Positions 8,993 through 23,330 of a stretch of 64,000 nt of DNA are shown piece by piece. The DNA comes from Otis tarda (Eukaryota; Chordata; Aves; Otidiformes; Otididae): NCBI GenBank assembly GCA_026413225.1, contig CM048554.1, positions 47,587,963-47,651,962 of the forward strand, written 5' to 3'. The notes under the pieces are model-generated. The model was not told where the DNA came from. It was given only the letters and a program-made list of their open reading frames with translations, and did not search any database. The first letter of the stretch is position 1. The number at the start of each line of letters is the position of its first letter. A program made the position numbers and the translations under genes.

Positions 8993-11900
8993 ACATTCCT
9001 CTTTCTGTTTCACAGTTGTTCAGATTTTTTTCTCCTATCTGGTTCATCTTCTCAATGAAAAGTTCTCAGTTCATCTGAGCTTTTCACTTTGGCCCTATAA
9101 AACTTAAACTCCAAAGACATTGTGCTAGCCTATGTCCAGAGGTTTTGTTTGTTTGGTTTTTTTAATAATTGTCTTCCTTATCATCCTCTCAGATCATCAA
9201 AATTCATAATCACTGACTTTTATCGCCTTCTAGAGAATGAGTACTCCAGTCTGGAAATCTGTATCATGGTTAGAATTTAAGACCAAAGAACCCTGCTGGC
9301 AAGTTCAAGTACTAAATTAGGAAAGTTACAATTGTTTCCCCCCTCCTCCTATTTTACTTCTTCTTCTAATGCTAAAGATATCTGTCACCAGCTGGTATCT
9401 CTTGTCAATGCTCTTTCCATTGAGGAAGCTGGCTGGATGTAAAACCCATTTATATGTATGCACACACATATTCCCTCTAAAATTAGTATGCAAATTGAAA
9501 TAATTAAAATGAAAGAACATTCAGGGTTTGAAAAAAAAAATAAAGCAAAAACTATCAAAACAATCTGACTTAGAAAACTGTAAATTTTTAACCACATACT
9601 TCTACCTGAAAAAAAAGCTTTAATACTCTCAGTATTTTGCTTTTGCTGCTGGTTTTGAGAGAAATCTGTTCTCACATTTTACAAGGAGTAGAGAATCAGC
9701 AATATTATTTATTTGATAGCCTGCAATCATTCCACAGTTTTCTGCAAAATTCTTGCAAATTAGAGTGATGATTTTGTCTCATTTTTTTAATCCATTAATC
9801 TCACCAAAATTATATTCAATAGTATTAAAAAGAGTTTTGTGATATTGGACATGGTAACAGATTACAACCTGATATTTTTTCACATTTCAGTGACCTGAAG
9901 GTGGCACACTAGAATAATTAGTGTTAGTACTTTCTATGTTCTTCCCGAAGTATTTCAAACATAAAAGAAAGAATCTTTGCACAGTGATAAAAATGTATTG
10001 GAATAGTGGAAACGACAGAGTACACCTTGTACATTATGATCATTACAGAGGGAAAGCTGCCCAACCTAGAACTTTGATGAAAAGAGAAGGTGGAAGCCTT
10101 ATGAAGGAAGCTGGCAGTCAAAAATAAATGAAAGAATGGCTATCAGAGCCAGACAGTTTGTGTGTGCATGTGCGTGTGTGTTCAGAGAAACAGTTCACTG
10201 AACTGATGAGATTTAAAATGTCAGATTCCAAATGGATAGCATAAACATTCTAGATGTTTCAGTGTAAGTTTTAAAAAGTCAAAGCTTTACTGTTCCTTAA
10301 ACTCACAAAATAAATCTATACAAGACTTGATGCCATGGCAATCCTGAAATGTTTCATTAAATAATTGGGGTTTTTTTATGATTGTTTAATTATTTTTATA
10401 AGAAGAGTAAAGACAAATGATACAACCATTTCTTGATTCTTTTTAGTGGAGGAGGAGCAAGCAATGTGTTCCTATGTACTTTATTTAATATGAGAAACAA
10501 TTGTTGATATATTTGATTTTGTGTGCTTCTGTTTCCTCATATGTACTTTTAAAATTTCTACTTCTAAGACTTAAACATTTCAGCTGTACTTCCAGCTTAA
10601 GGCACCAATGAGTCCATATGTTGAGCAGGACTTGATAATGTTACAGTTAAGTGATAAGAGGAGAGAATTCATTTTTGTCTCATCTCTGTTTCCCACTTCT
10701 CATTGCTAGTAAATCAGGCTCTGATGATATCATTAAAAATTCCATCAGAGATAAAGTAATATGAGCAATTAAAATGATATTTCATTTTGGAAAATTCTGT
10801 GTTATTTTCTCTTCAGCAATTAATCTCTGTCACATGTTGTGTCTTGCAACAGTGTGCTGTGTGTTTTCAAAGGAGTCAATAAACAGTTTTATTAATAACT
10901 GTTTGCACTTTAATCTTCACTTTTAAAATTTGTTTGTTTAGACAGGTCTACACTTAACAGTGCACACACAAAATTTCACGAGACAAAAATAGAATCTTTT
11001 CTTTATTAATAAATCCTATAAGCTTTGCTTGCATTGCTAAAAACATGTATAATATTAATACGTTTGCATTACTAAAACCATCAAAATGTCACATCATATT
11101 ACTTTAAGGTTCACTTATTATCAATTACGTAATTAGTTTATTATATCTATTTTCTGGCTGCATCCCTCTAAAAATGTTTTATTTTGAAGCCTGAAAATGT
11201 ATGTGGTATGTTTTCACATAATTCTTTTCTCCTCTAGATGGCCATATCAATCTTTCTTTTCAGCATATTTATATAGAACTAACATGGCATTTTGTATTGT
11301 GTTTTTAATAGTTAAATGAAGAAAGCAAGATACTTTGTGGGTTTTGATAGTGTATTTTGATGATAGAATGTTCTAGTAGCACTTCAGTTCATTCTAAGAA
11401 ATTTAGGGTTTCAGATTTTGATTCACAAATGCCTCCTTATGACCAGTGTCTGTTCCACTTTATATATTTGTATAGCCCATTTGATGCACTTAGATTTTGA
11501 TGATTTTTAGTATATATTTTAAATGAAAAAAAAAAATTGTCAGGTGCAAGTATTTCTACCGTCTTAAAGCTATTGTAAATATCTAACTTTTGCAGTGAGC
11601 TCCTCATGAACAGGCTTGATTCCAGAGTGTCTCTAAAGGAAAATCTAGTTCATTAGAAAATCAAGATGATGGCAAATGTCATCATCAAAAGTAAAATGAT
11701 ACAGAATGGTAAAATAATGGTACAGAATGTACTTTTACACCTGAAATTTCCAACTCTTGCACAAATGACTCGAAACTGTTGATCAGAAAAGAGAGAAACC
11801 TATATAACTACAGTATTTCTTGGTATCTGTGTTTGGACTTCGCCCAGTCTCTGTGCTTAGGCCCAGAGTTCTAGGATGAGCTTGGAAATTTGAAGTCTTA

Positions 11901-14900
11901 TTTTTTGCAAATAACATTTTTTGTATTCTTTCTCATGTTACCCAATAAAGTATGGGTACTTACTTAAGTGACCTTTTCTCCTTTTCCCTGATGCATATCC
12001 TGATGCATCATTAACTTTTGTAATGTGCATCCTATTTTTTATATTATTCTCTACCATTTAAAATGCTTTTATTATCCTGTTGAATATGTGGTAATTGCCT
12101 TTATGCGCTCCAATTATGTATAATAGTTTGGAAGAGAGGATTAACGTAGACTGTGTTATTACACATCTATTTCAGAAAATAAAGAACAAAACCAGAAAAA
12201 AAAATCACAAAAAAAGTAAAAATAAAACCATAAGATATTTCTGCTAACAAGGACATTATGAATTGAAATAGTGATCTAAATAAAGAAGTGTATTTGTTTA
12301 CCGACTTCATGTTTAAAGTTGGCATTATTCTTAGTACTTTGGTAATTGGAAGTATTTTTTAGTATCTGTATTGGTCGTTATCATAAATGGACCATGCTTT
12401 CGTAATGGTTCATTTAAAATTAAAAATTTTAAATAATAATAAAAAAATTACTAAACTTTAGAAACTCACACATTATACAAGCACATTTTTGTTATCTCTA
12501 TAAGCTTCATAGGCAAGGACAATATATTTTCTTTAAGGAAGCAGTCCCTTAAATTCCTAAAAATTGAATTTTTTAAACTTAGAATTGTTAGGGTAAATAT
12601 ATTGAAATTACAGTTTTGCAAGCAGATGGCAAAAGCTGTAGGTGATTCTTTGCTTTTGAAATCAAGATTCTCTCACTTCCTTATGATGGGAAAGGTAGAA
12701 GAGGGGAACAAAACAGTCTGTTTTTTTATAGTTAATTTGTGATGTCCTTAAAACATGTCTTTCCCAAATCATCTCTCTAACAGCTGTGTAAAATTCCAGA
12801 TTAGCAAGCAAGCAAGGGGGATTGATTCTAAGTCTGAGGTAGAGTAAAAGACATCATGACAGAAAAAGTCATTAACTCGCTTGCTTACTTAGCACACTTA
12901 GATGTGCTTTATTTGGTTATGGATTACCAGCTCAGTACAACCACTTGTTCCATCTCCAACCTATTTTGAAGATTTTTTTCTAACTTCTCAATTGATAAAG
13001 CCCCACGGCTGAAGACCTGTTTGTTCAAAGGCTCTATTTGTGAGATTGGCTCAAGTGCCTTACATTTCACAAGGTTTTTTGGAAACATATGGAAGCACTA
13101 AAAGACTGCAGTGAGAAAACATAAGTTCTCTTAAATGAGAATCTGCTGCTCTAACAGGCATATGCTACTGGATTTTATCCATTTTTTTCATATTGTGAAG
13201 GTAGAGTACGATGTAGTTCGTCTTCTCAGCTTTTTATTCTTCTCTAGGCTTTCGGCACTTTATGTTGATGTGTCTGTTGGACATATGTTTGCCTTGCTTC
13301 TCAGTGTCAATCTTTGCACGTGAAGGTGACTGTTCTTCTGGAATCTCTTGGATCAGATTCTTTATGCAGCTTTTCGCCTTTTCTTTCGCTCTTTTTCATG
13401 TCTTAGGAAAAGTCTCTTCATTGAACTATTTGAAGTATATAGAGAGATTTTGTTTCAGTATCTTCCCAATGTAAACACCAAAAGCTCTTTCAAAACTGGT
13501 ATACAAGTGATTCTCCCCAGTTTGTTAAAGCAACCTGGGGGAGGTTTCCTCAGTTAAATACCTTCTGTAAATCAGGATTCTGCTTCTTCAGACTTGTCAA
13601 GCTAAGGGGAAAGCCACTGGACAGACTGAGGAAGAATGGATCCCTCAATGAATCCCTTGATAATCACATTTTCCAGTTTAGTTTCTGTCATTCTTCCTTG
13701 CATGTAAGCAAGTCTATTTTCAAGCCAAGCATGAATGAATACTTACTGTTTCAAAATAATGGAGTGAGGACCTCAGTATGGTTGTATTGTGTTCAGCAAA
13801 ATAAGTCCACAAGGTTATCTCAGAATTGGTCTATGTATCTGTACATTTCAGATGCTAAGAATTACAGGCAAAGAAGATGGCTTACATGGAATAAGAACTA
13901 TGAGCTAGTATTCAGACTGGAAGACTGAAAGCTCAGTTGAATAGTACATCGTAATTAAATAGTTATTTCTCTTCTTTTTCCTCTAATGTGCCTTAAATAA
14001 ATGAATTAGAAATGCAATGGAAAGAATATTTAGGAAGAAGGTGGCCACTGATTTTTCTGTAATGTGTCTTTGTCATACTACCTATGAGATGTATCCAGTA
14101 TAATACCTATTGGAAGAAAATACTCCTTTTGGCTTGCAGCTTTGGATAGTCGTAAGGCTTCAAGTAGGATGTTCATTAAAATACTTTGAAAGAGTCTTCA
14201 GTAAAGACTTAAGACAAGTCTTAAGTAATCTTCAGAGCAGTATTTTCCAAATGTTTCAGAGTGTATTTTGAAGGCTGAGGCATGTTACAGCTATGAGATA
14301 TTCCAGACATTCATACTCATGTACCTCAGCTGATAATACTTGTGTATCATCAATTGGTATAATTCTTGATGCAATTTTTAGAGATTTTTGGGAGAGAAAA
14401 GGAGATTTTTAACTTACAATATTTCTTTAGTTGATCCAGCTTCCTTATACTTGTTTTGCTATTATGTGGGCATCTACCCTTGACACTTTTTATTTCAAGA
14501 GAAATTTAAAATCTTCATGTAGTTCAGGAGAAATTGCAATGATGCAATACTAATGATACGATGTTCTGATCCCTGATTATGTGTGTCTGCCTCCTATTTA
14601 TTGGTAAATTGGAGTGAGTCATCATTGGCTCCAAGCCCATAAAAACTGAGGAAAGATAATTTCTTGTGGTTTTGAAGCCTCTGGAGAGTGTGGCAGTTCA
14701 ATCCATGGCTACATCAAGGGAATGTTTTAGGGATAGTTTTGTTTAATACAAAAGATACTTTCATAATTCAAGGATCTACAGAATACTGCCCAGAGCTAAC
14801 TTGATTTGTGTTGCTTTCTACTTAATTTCTCTGATGCTGTGGTTTGGTTTGGGTTTTTTTTAGGAGTTTCAAAGTAGCTTCCAAGTGTGTTATGACAGTC

Positions 14901-17735
14901 CTCTATTACTCTTCTATAACAGTGAAAGACAGTTAAGTATTTGAAATTATGATGTGTGTTTCCCAAAAATATAGTCAACTGAGCATTGCAGAAACTAAGT
15001 TGATTTAAAGATTAATTTTTGCTCTGCTTTTATTCAGTTTTACAGAATTCAGATTTTTTTTACTGTCCAAAAAAGTGTTACCCTTTGTCTTTTGAATAGT
15101 TCCTGATAGCATGGAACTTTTTGTGTAAGTAATTCATGTATTAGGCTGTGATCATGTTTTGGTTATGGTTCTTTACGTGCATGAATGGCAGATAAGCATA
15201 GTGTTTACAGAATCTGGAGTCCTGGAATGGACAGAATTCACAGAGAGGGGTAGAAAGTACATGTGTAATTCAGTATTATTGTTGTAATTTTCTTGAGAAG
15301 TATTGTGGAGGTGGCAAGACATAAACATGGGATTTAAATGCAAATGAGATCTGTGTCTGAGTTTAAATACTGTTTGGAAGAGAATGGAGTTACACTGAGA
15401 ACTTTTGAGTTGAAAAGCCAGATAGATGATATCAAAGTTGTCAATTGAAGGAAACAAATGAAAGTGCTTGATAGAATGAATTTGAATAATTCTGAAATAA
15501 TGGATTTACCTTATGATTAGCAGCAGAGATGTTGGAAAAAGAGGTTGTTAAAGCATGTTTGTCATCTTTTGCTGAGAGAAGAAAACTAGTAACAAAACTC
15601 AAAGTCAGTGATGATGATAAGATTTTCAACAGGAAAATTCCTTTTCCAACTAGACAGACTCCAAAGAGGTGGAAAAACTGTCCTCCAGTGGGAAAGGGCT
15701 TTTTTTTTTCCTGATGTGCACGAGTGAGCAAAGTAATCTCACAAATTAGGTTCCTCCTGCCAGCATTTTGAAGTCTTTGAAGAAATACCCTAGCTTTGAA
15801 GAAAGTCACCCTTAGCAATGTGATGTCTCTGAAGTGATGTAAATCATACATTAATAATTACAGGAAAGTTTTCATTTTATTGTAAACTTATTGAAATAGC
15901 AAGTCTCTTATCTATTTGAATCTGGGATTTATGAAAGGATCAAGATCTGTCTTTAACTGGGAAAAGTTCACATATATATTTTGGGCTGAAGTTGTTTCTT
16001 GTGGCATTGTATTTGATATAGATGTTCCACATTAATAAAATGTAGAACTTATTTGTGATGTAAACACAAGAGGTAGTACTGTATCACCAAAAAAGAACAG
16101 TGCCTTGATGAACCTAGCACTTTTGCTGATTCTGAGAGTTCACATTGAAAACTAGCTGTTTCTTTTGCTAGTATAATCTAAAACCTATTCAGTATGGGCA
16201 TTCTTTTTTTCTTGGTATTATGGTAATATCTGGTGATATAGGGGACCAGTTTCTTTGATCTTTATGCATGCATACCATGAGACATGTCTTGTTTTGAAAG
16301 ACTCCCACAGAACAGACAAAAGAAGGTACAGTTTTTATTAATCTTAACCCTAATTGCAGAGGTCCCATGGCTCTATCACAGAATGAGTGAGTAAGAAACA
16401 GGATCGAACAGTACACTGGAAAGCTCTGTGTAGACATTTATTAGGTGCATTGGAAAAGTGAATTTTACCATGCATACACCCAGTACTCTACTTACCTGCT
16501 GAGAACAGTAATGGTACTTGGTTGGCAGAATGGAGCAGTACTTGTTACATATATGTGAGAACTAAAAATGTTATTATGACTTTACGTAGGAGTATTACAA
16601 AAGAACAATTTATCAGTTCTTTCTCCATAGCACCTGTGGATAAATGGAGCATTCTTCTTACCTTTAAAGTTAAAATCAAAAGATTTTTAAGTCTAGTCTG
16701 AGACTAATGTTTGCCTCCCAGTTGTGTTTTTTTCCTGTAGGTTAAAGACCAGTTACTATTTAGACTGTTTTTTACTAATCTGATCATATTACATTTGAAC
16801 TATCTCTTTGGTAAAAGAAGGACAATGGGTTATTTTTGTAACTGAACACTTTTTGTTTTGTTACCTAGTCAGTGTAGATTATTTTCCATATGCATATGTA
16901 TCAATTTCATAGACATGCTATAACTAAATTATAAGTATTCTCTTGGAATTATTCAATGAATATTTTGTCCTTCTACAAGATGAACAGTGCTATCATTTTT
17001 ATCTAATAACATATTTTATTGCTAGGATGACTTTTGTAGCTAGTTTAATTGTGCATATTATTTATTGGGACTGTATCTTGTCTGAATAAACAAGAAATTG
17101 TGTCTATAGCTTCTATGGAGGGAAAGATCTGTTTGGGTTTTTTTTTTTCTTGTTAAAATAAGCTCTTATGTGCCACTTATAACACTTTTGTGTTACCAAG
17201 TTATCCTACCTTTTAGGAATTTTTTTAATATTTTCCTCAGGGGAAAGGGAAAGCATGATATGTTAATTTATACAATTTAAAGTATTGTTTTGTGTGTATG
17301 TTCTTTTGATTTGGGGTAGAGTTTTTCTGTTTGGGAGTTGGTGGGGTTTTTTTGTTTGTTTGCAATTAATTTTCCTCCACTGTATTTACAAGTCAGCTGA
17401 CAATAGATCCTTAGCTAGTGTAATTGTCATGCTTCTGGTCATTTCAGTGTGGCTGAAGGTTATCTGCTGTGATAGAATCATAGTCTCATGAAAGCACGTA
17501 GGAAAACTCAAAGGGAAAATTATTTTATTATGGAAATTCTGAATATATTCCTTAGAGAGAAACTAGCAGACATGCTTAACTGGTTATAAAATTTTCTGTG
17601 TGGAGTCACCTATGCCCAGTTTAATTAAAGCTTGATCTTTAAATTTGTAAATAGGAGATCCTGCTGCATTCACCTTCCACACCACTTAATACTCTGCCAG
17701 CATGTGCTTTTATGTATATAATTGTACATTTTGCT

Positions 17736-17756
17736 AAAAAAAAAAAAAAAAAAAAA
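17736..17756 (+). repeat. Poly-A run (21 A)
   Basis: A run of 21 A residues in intron DNA. No element that it would tail was recognised immediately upstream. Confidence 0.9.
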
Positions 17757-20700
17757 TTAACCCAGGTCTCTATTTGATTTCACACTCAGTCTTGTTGAAC
17801 CATTCTAAATTTTGTCCTTAACTGTGTTTTATAAAAGATATTCAGTTATTGTAATTTTTCTATTTGTTTTAATTGTTAAATAAGATTTATGGCATTCCTT
17901 TGCAAATATATCAATTTGTCAGATAAAGGTTAAAAATTAGATACATTTTATTCATGTTAAAGTCACACCCCGCTTATTTAAAGGCAGCTTTGACTTAGAG
18001 TTGCAAGCCTGAGGATATTGATTTGAATTATGCATGACTGTCTGGTATGTAGTTCCATTAGCCTGCTGGATGGATAATGTAAACATGTTCAGAATTTTAA
18101 GTATCCTATATGAGCGGCAGGTTAAAAATAGAGCTGATAAGAGCCTGTGTATCTGAAAAATCCAAATCTTGGAGAATGAAACTACAAAAGGTTCATCTCT
18201 TCAAGAGGCGGACTTCAGGTGTGATTTTCTTTTCTTTGAAAATGCTCAGCCCGAACAAATACAGCTTATGTATGTGACTAGAACAGGTGACACAATTGCT
18301 GTTGTTTACTGCAGAGAGTTGACATCTGTACCAGAAAACACACTCATAACCAAAAGGTCAGGGCCAGCTCTGCATCTTGTGAACCAAAAAAAAAAAGGGA
18401 CAACATCTGTTTTTGTTTAAATTGGTCAAGATTAACACTAGTGATTAGACTCATTTATTTGTATCTTCAAGGAATCTTGCTTGGAATGTTACTTGATTTT
18501 GCTCAAACTTTATGTGGCTTCCAGTATCTCATAGTTCCTGTTGTTTTACATCTGATCTGTTTGGTTATCCCTGTATTTTAGCAATTTGTAGTCATTACAT
18601 GTAGTACGTGTAATGACTTCCGAAACTTTGTTTTTTAATCCTCAGCACTAAAAACACTGTTTTAGTAAGATTTAAAACAGATAGTATATTTTTAGAATTT
18701 TGTCCAAGTTCCTGTGAATTTTAATAGGAAAAACTCTGAAATGAAAAGTGCAATGCCATCTATGCTGCATTTTATTAAGATTTATTATACTTCCATGTGT
18801 TTCTGTTACATATGTAGCATTTCTGGCAATTTCATAAGTTGAGTGAAAATTAAAAAAAAAAAACAACCAAAACTATTGCACTTATTTTCAAGATCTGATA
18901 GATACAAACCAGAAAGCTGGTCTTAATTTTGCATTAATTTGTAACTATATTATCAAGGTTATTTTGCTTGGAGTGCTTCGTATTTGGCTATGTTAAATTC
19001 TTCACATAATGCCAGAATGGAACTATTTTTAGATTATGAGAATAATGAAAGAGAATAACGATATGTTTTTCCCAAACTTTACAGTGGTTTTTTTGCTTAT
19101 TTCTTAGTATAGAAATAATCAGGTGAAAATTTGCAAATAAATTTATGCCTTAAAAGCTCTTCTTGAAGATTCAGTTGATTGTATTACTCTGATATCTTTT
19201 TTTTTTCTTTTCCTGTCAAATCTTGGATCATGAATTGTATGTAAACACAAAATTTGGCTAATAGATAACTCCTGAGTAGGTGTGGTAACATTTGAAAAGA
19301 TGTTTTGTGTGGATGCTCATTTTCCCTTACATCTGAGAAATAATTTATCTATCTGTTGAAAGGCTAATGTCTATTGCTCTCCTTCAGAGAAACTCATCAT
19401 CCTATTTGGTGATGACTATTATCTTTGACTGTTTTCAGGGCAAAATTCCTTTCACTGGCAATGAGAACCGCTGCTTTGAATCATCTGCTTTTCCTGGTGC
19501 CATTTCCTTCCTGTTAAGAAGAAAAAATTTTAAAAGAAGAAAATCTTTGGAAATAAAAACATTAGTTGTCATTAGTGGTAAAGGCAGTCTCTTGGACTCA
19601 GAGGTATAGGCAGCAACAGTGGCCATTTCCAGACAACTCTGAGATTCTGTGATTTAAGAACTTAAGAATTCTTTTTATGAAGAATGGTAACAGTGGTAGT
19701 TACTTCTTTAAAAATACTAGTTTGCACTTTATTTCTACTCAGAGAGGAATGAGGGATCTCTTGTGTGCTTTTCTGTGCAGTGCAGATAACCCAGGAGAGT
19801 ATTATACAGAGGAGCTATGTATATAGTGTGTAAAGGTGAATGTGATGGCAGGAGTACACAGCCATTGTGTAAATATCTCCACTGTTCTAGATGCTAATAT
19901 TTTTGTGGGTGGTGCCAATATTAAACTATATAACTAGTAATATTTTGATAATACAGATGACTTACCATAAATACCACAATGTAGCAGTCTATTTGACTTT
20001 TCATTGTTTTCTAGCTTTCAATTACTCCTAAATTTTCAGAGGGAAAAAAAGTGAAGTTCAGTTATAGTTGGATGTTCACAATAAAAGCTTTACGTGGATG
20101 TTTTTTGGCCCCAGAAGAGAGTATTGTAACCTGAGACAGTTCAAAGTTAAATTTAAGTTAAAGGAAATGGTCTTATGATATCCATGCAAATATAAGTCTA
20201 ACCTACAGTGACACTATTAGAAAAATGAAAACATTTAATATGTCTTTAGTTCATATGTGCTTGTGGAAAACTTACCAGAATTATACAGATATTTCATAAA
20301 GTTAGTACTAGCAAGGGTAAGAGTCTGGTCTTTATGCTTCGGTGTCTCTGACTTGGATATTATGCTTTAAAATACCTGTATTTTAAAGCAAGGCTGAGCT
20401 TTCGATATGAACAAGTCAGGTGAGGGTTTTTTTTGTTGAGTGTTTTGATGTAATACTTAGAGAAGTTTAGATAACTGAGGAAGGGGGGCTAGAAGAGCAT
20501 TTACCTGCCCATTCTTCTCTGTCTCTCTAGCTTTTAGTTGCCTTTGTGGTATTAATTGATGTAGCTGATGTCTTTCCATAGGTTTAATGGAGTGAAAGTT
20601 GGAAGATGGTTCTGAGTGACTCTGTTGAGTTCATATTACGATAACATGTTTTTCCTTCTAGTTATTCCCCTTTACCTTTCATACATTAATTCAGATTATG

Positions 20701-22639
20701 TTAGTATCAGCATTTGGTTTTTGAATTATGTTTAAATTGTGCTGTCTGAGTGGGAGACGCTTTTTTTTAAGAATAGGTCAGAATACAGAAACATAATGGG
20801 AAAATCAGTTTACTAACTGCTTTCTTCACTGATTAGTACACATTATTCCCAACTTGTTGGAATGCAATTTGCATTTGAAAATGCCTGTAATAAGTTGCTA
20901 TAAAGAGGTCTAACAATTTCTGTTTAAGGGAGTTTTATTTACTCTAGTTTATGCGTAATCTTGGAGTTGCATACAATGTTTCTGCGACTCCTTTCTGAAA
21001 TGCTTGCTGAAATTTGCTGCATTTTACATCTTCAGTGGATATATTGATCTAGAAACACTTAAAACTCTGTCAATTCAAAATAAACAGCAAACTCAAAATG
21101 ATTCTGAGTGCTCCCATTTTCACTGTAACACGGTTTCAGAGTTGATCTGATTAAATTGTTTTATGTCAGCACTTTTTAAAAATTTTGTTTTCTTTGAGAA
21201 AAAGTACTAGATTTTAGATTAAAAAAAAGAAGCTGCTTGTTTATTTCATTACAAATGTTAGTGTATGGCATACCTCAATTTTTTTGAAGGGTGGGGAAGA
21301 GAAACACTTCCAACATCCTATATAGATGCCTCAGATTCCTACTGTGTCAGTTTTCTGCTGTTTGATAAGGCACACAAAGCAGTTGTGGGAGAAAGCATAT
21401 CACTTGTATCCATGGTAACTCGAAAGATACTTTGGAACTCAAAGGGATAGAATAAGCCAGAGTAATAGGTCTCATTATAAGGGCAAAATACATAAAAGGT
21501 TCAGGCATATGCTTTTAATTAGTTGCCAAAAATAGCTAGAATCAGAGATGATGCAATGAAACAATAATTCTTAGAAATGGGCAATATTTGAAATCTAAAG
21601 ATGTGCTAAACTGAAAGGCACATCTTACCATCTTATGGATATTCAGCCCATGAATACTAATAGATTTGCTATGGTTTCTTAATCATACTTAGGACATGAG
21701 GGTGCATAGTTATAAAAGCTGGTGCAAGTCACATATGACTGCAAGTTTCAGAAGTTCCATAGGGATGTTAATTCTCATGGCTGTGATGCAGCTTCTTTGA
21801 ATAGCATGGGCAAAGCATTCTCTGTTTTACACATGCACTGCTGGAAAAAGAAATGTAATGAGTGCTTCTATATAGGGATAATAAAAATTATTGAAAGTGC
21901 AGATAAGTTTGAGATACAGTATTTTTCAGAAGAAGTCACCTTAATTAATTTTTAAATAGGGAGGTAAGCAATGGGAGAAAGTGTGAAAATGTAATATGAA
22001 ACTTGAATGGATGCCCTAGAATTGAATCCTGGAGAATGAAAATAGAACAATGTATGAAGTACAAGGTATGGTATATTTGAATAACAGTTTTAATAGAAAT
22101 ATTTTAATACAGTGAATAACTTTAAAGTTTTCTATTTGAACAGCAGTGTTTGTAAGGAATCCATCTTGTATTGCAGTGCAATTCTCCACATTATTTCCTC
22201 TGTTGCTATAGAAACTAATTCTAGTGCAGCTGTGATCGCTTATCAAAATTCTAATGTTTCAATACCCATTTCTTATTTTGAGTTATTTAAAAAGCCTTGT
22301 CTTACTTTGAATCAAACTGCACATTTCATCACTGCTGAATTGTTGACTGGTCAAAATGTTAATGCAAGTGATAGCAAGTGCTGGGTTGGGTTTTTTTTTC
22401 CTTTCTGCTATCTAAGCTATCATATTTATTGTTGAAGTTTGAATAACAAGCAAATTAAGGCTTTTTCATTTGATAAATTATAAAGGTCAATATTTGCAGT
22501 CTAACATCGGCATTTGTAATGGATATTACTTCTTCAGTGTAATCTTAATTGTATTTAATATTTCATAAATCTTAAATTGTTCCTGTTACTGACACATGGC
22601 CATGGGGTGTATGTATGTATACATGTGTGTTTACCTGTA

Positions 22640-22643
<4 letters not shown>

Positions 22644-22674
<31 letters not shown>
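22644..22674 (+). repeat. (TG)n microsatellite
   Basis: About fifteen uninterrupted TG units, preceded by an imperfect gtatgtatacatgtgtgt stretch. Likely length-polymorphic. Confidence 0.95.
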
Positions 22675-22677
<3 letters not shown>

Positions 22678-23084
22678 CTATTGTTAGGATGTTTTTAACT
22701 TAAAAGTCTATATCTTGTATGTTCATTTTATCACAGTAAAAATCTCGGTGATACTACATTGTCTAAAACTAGTCAGCCCCAAGATACACTGTAGTGGAAT
22801 GTCACCAGTTAACAAAGTATTCTGAATCTCTCTTGCGACTTCTATTATTTGTTTCTTTGGTGGTTGAGGTTTTTTGAGGGGGAGGGGCAGGGGAGTGTTG
22901 TGGTTTTTTGTTTTTAACAATGAAAGTACTATGCTGGTAGGTATGTGTATTTAATGCAGGATGCAGCAACATAACTAGCATATACAGAGGAGCTATACTT
23001 ACCTGTGAATATACCTGTATTTGAGATCACCTCCATCCTAGATTATTATAGTATTGAATTAGGTTTTCGATATATATTGTAGAA

Positions 23085-23330
23085 TCAGTGAATAATAGGC
23101 TGAAAAGGACCTGTGGAGGTCGTCTAGTCTGATGTCTTGATTTAAAGAGAGCTAACTTTGTAGTTAGACCAGATTACTCAGGGCCCTAGCCAGGAGAGCT
23201 TTTTAAACCTTCAAGGCTGTCGATTACACAGCTTCTTTGGGTAACCTCTTCCGGTTTATAGCCACTCTTATTTCAATGTTTTTTTTCCGTATGTTTAATC
23301 AGAATTTCCTTTGTTGCAACATCCACGTAT
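23085..23330 (-). mobile_element. Degraded antisense CR1 LINE 3' region
   Basis: Successive diverged blocks follow the order of a reverse-complemented CR1 3' end: gtagaatcagtgaataatagg, aaaggacctgtggaggtcgt, ctagtctgatgtc, accagattactcagggccct, and then a region corresponding to the 'facctcttccgg' to 'aatttccttt' part (ggtaacctcttccgg ... cagaatttcctttg). Substitutions are dense, so it is an old insertion compared with the copies at 38597 and 43900. No coding potential survives. Confidence 0.6.

Noticed and set aside
15441..15851. 136-codon minus-strand ORF
   Set aside because: Phe/Leu/Ser-rich composition typical of chance ORFs in AT-rich DNA; no domain, no splice or promoter support.
18169..18420. 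83-codon + ORF with fairly protein-like middle (QPEQIQLMYVTRTGDTIAV)
   Set aside because: No family recognised, ends in a poly-A-encoded lysine run, no splice sites in SYT14 phase, and surrounding sequence is ordinary intron. A decayed retrocopy cannot be excluded.
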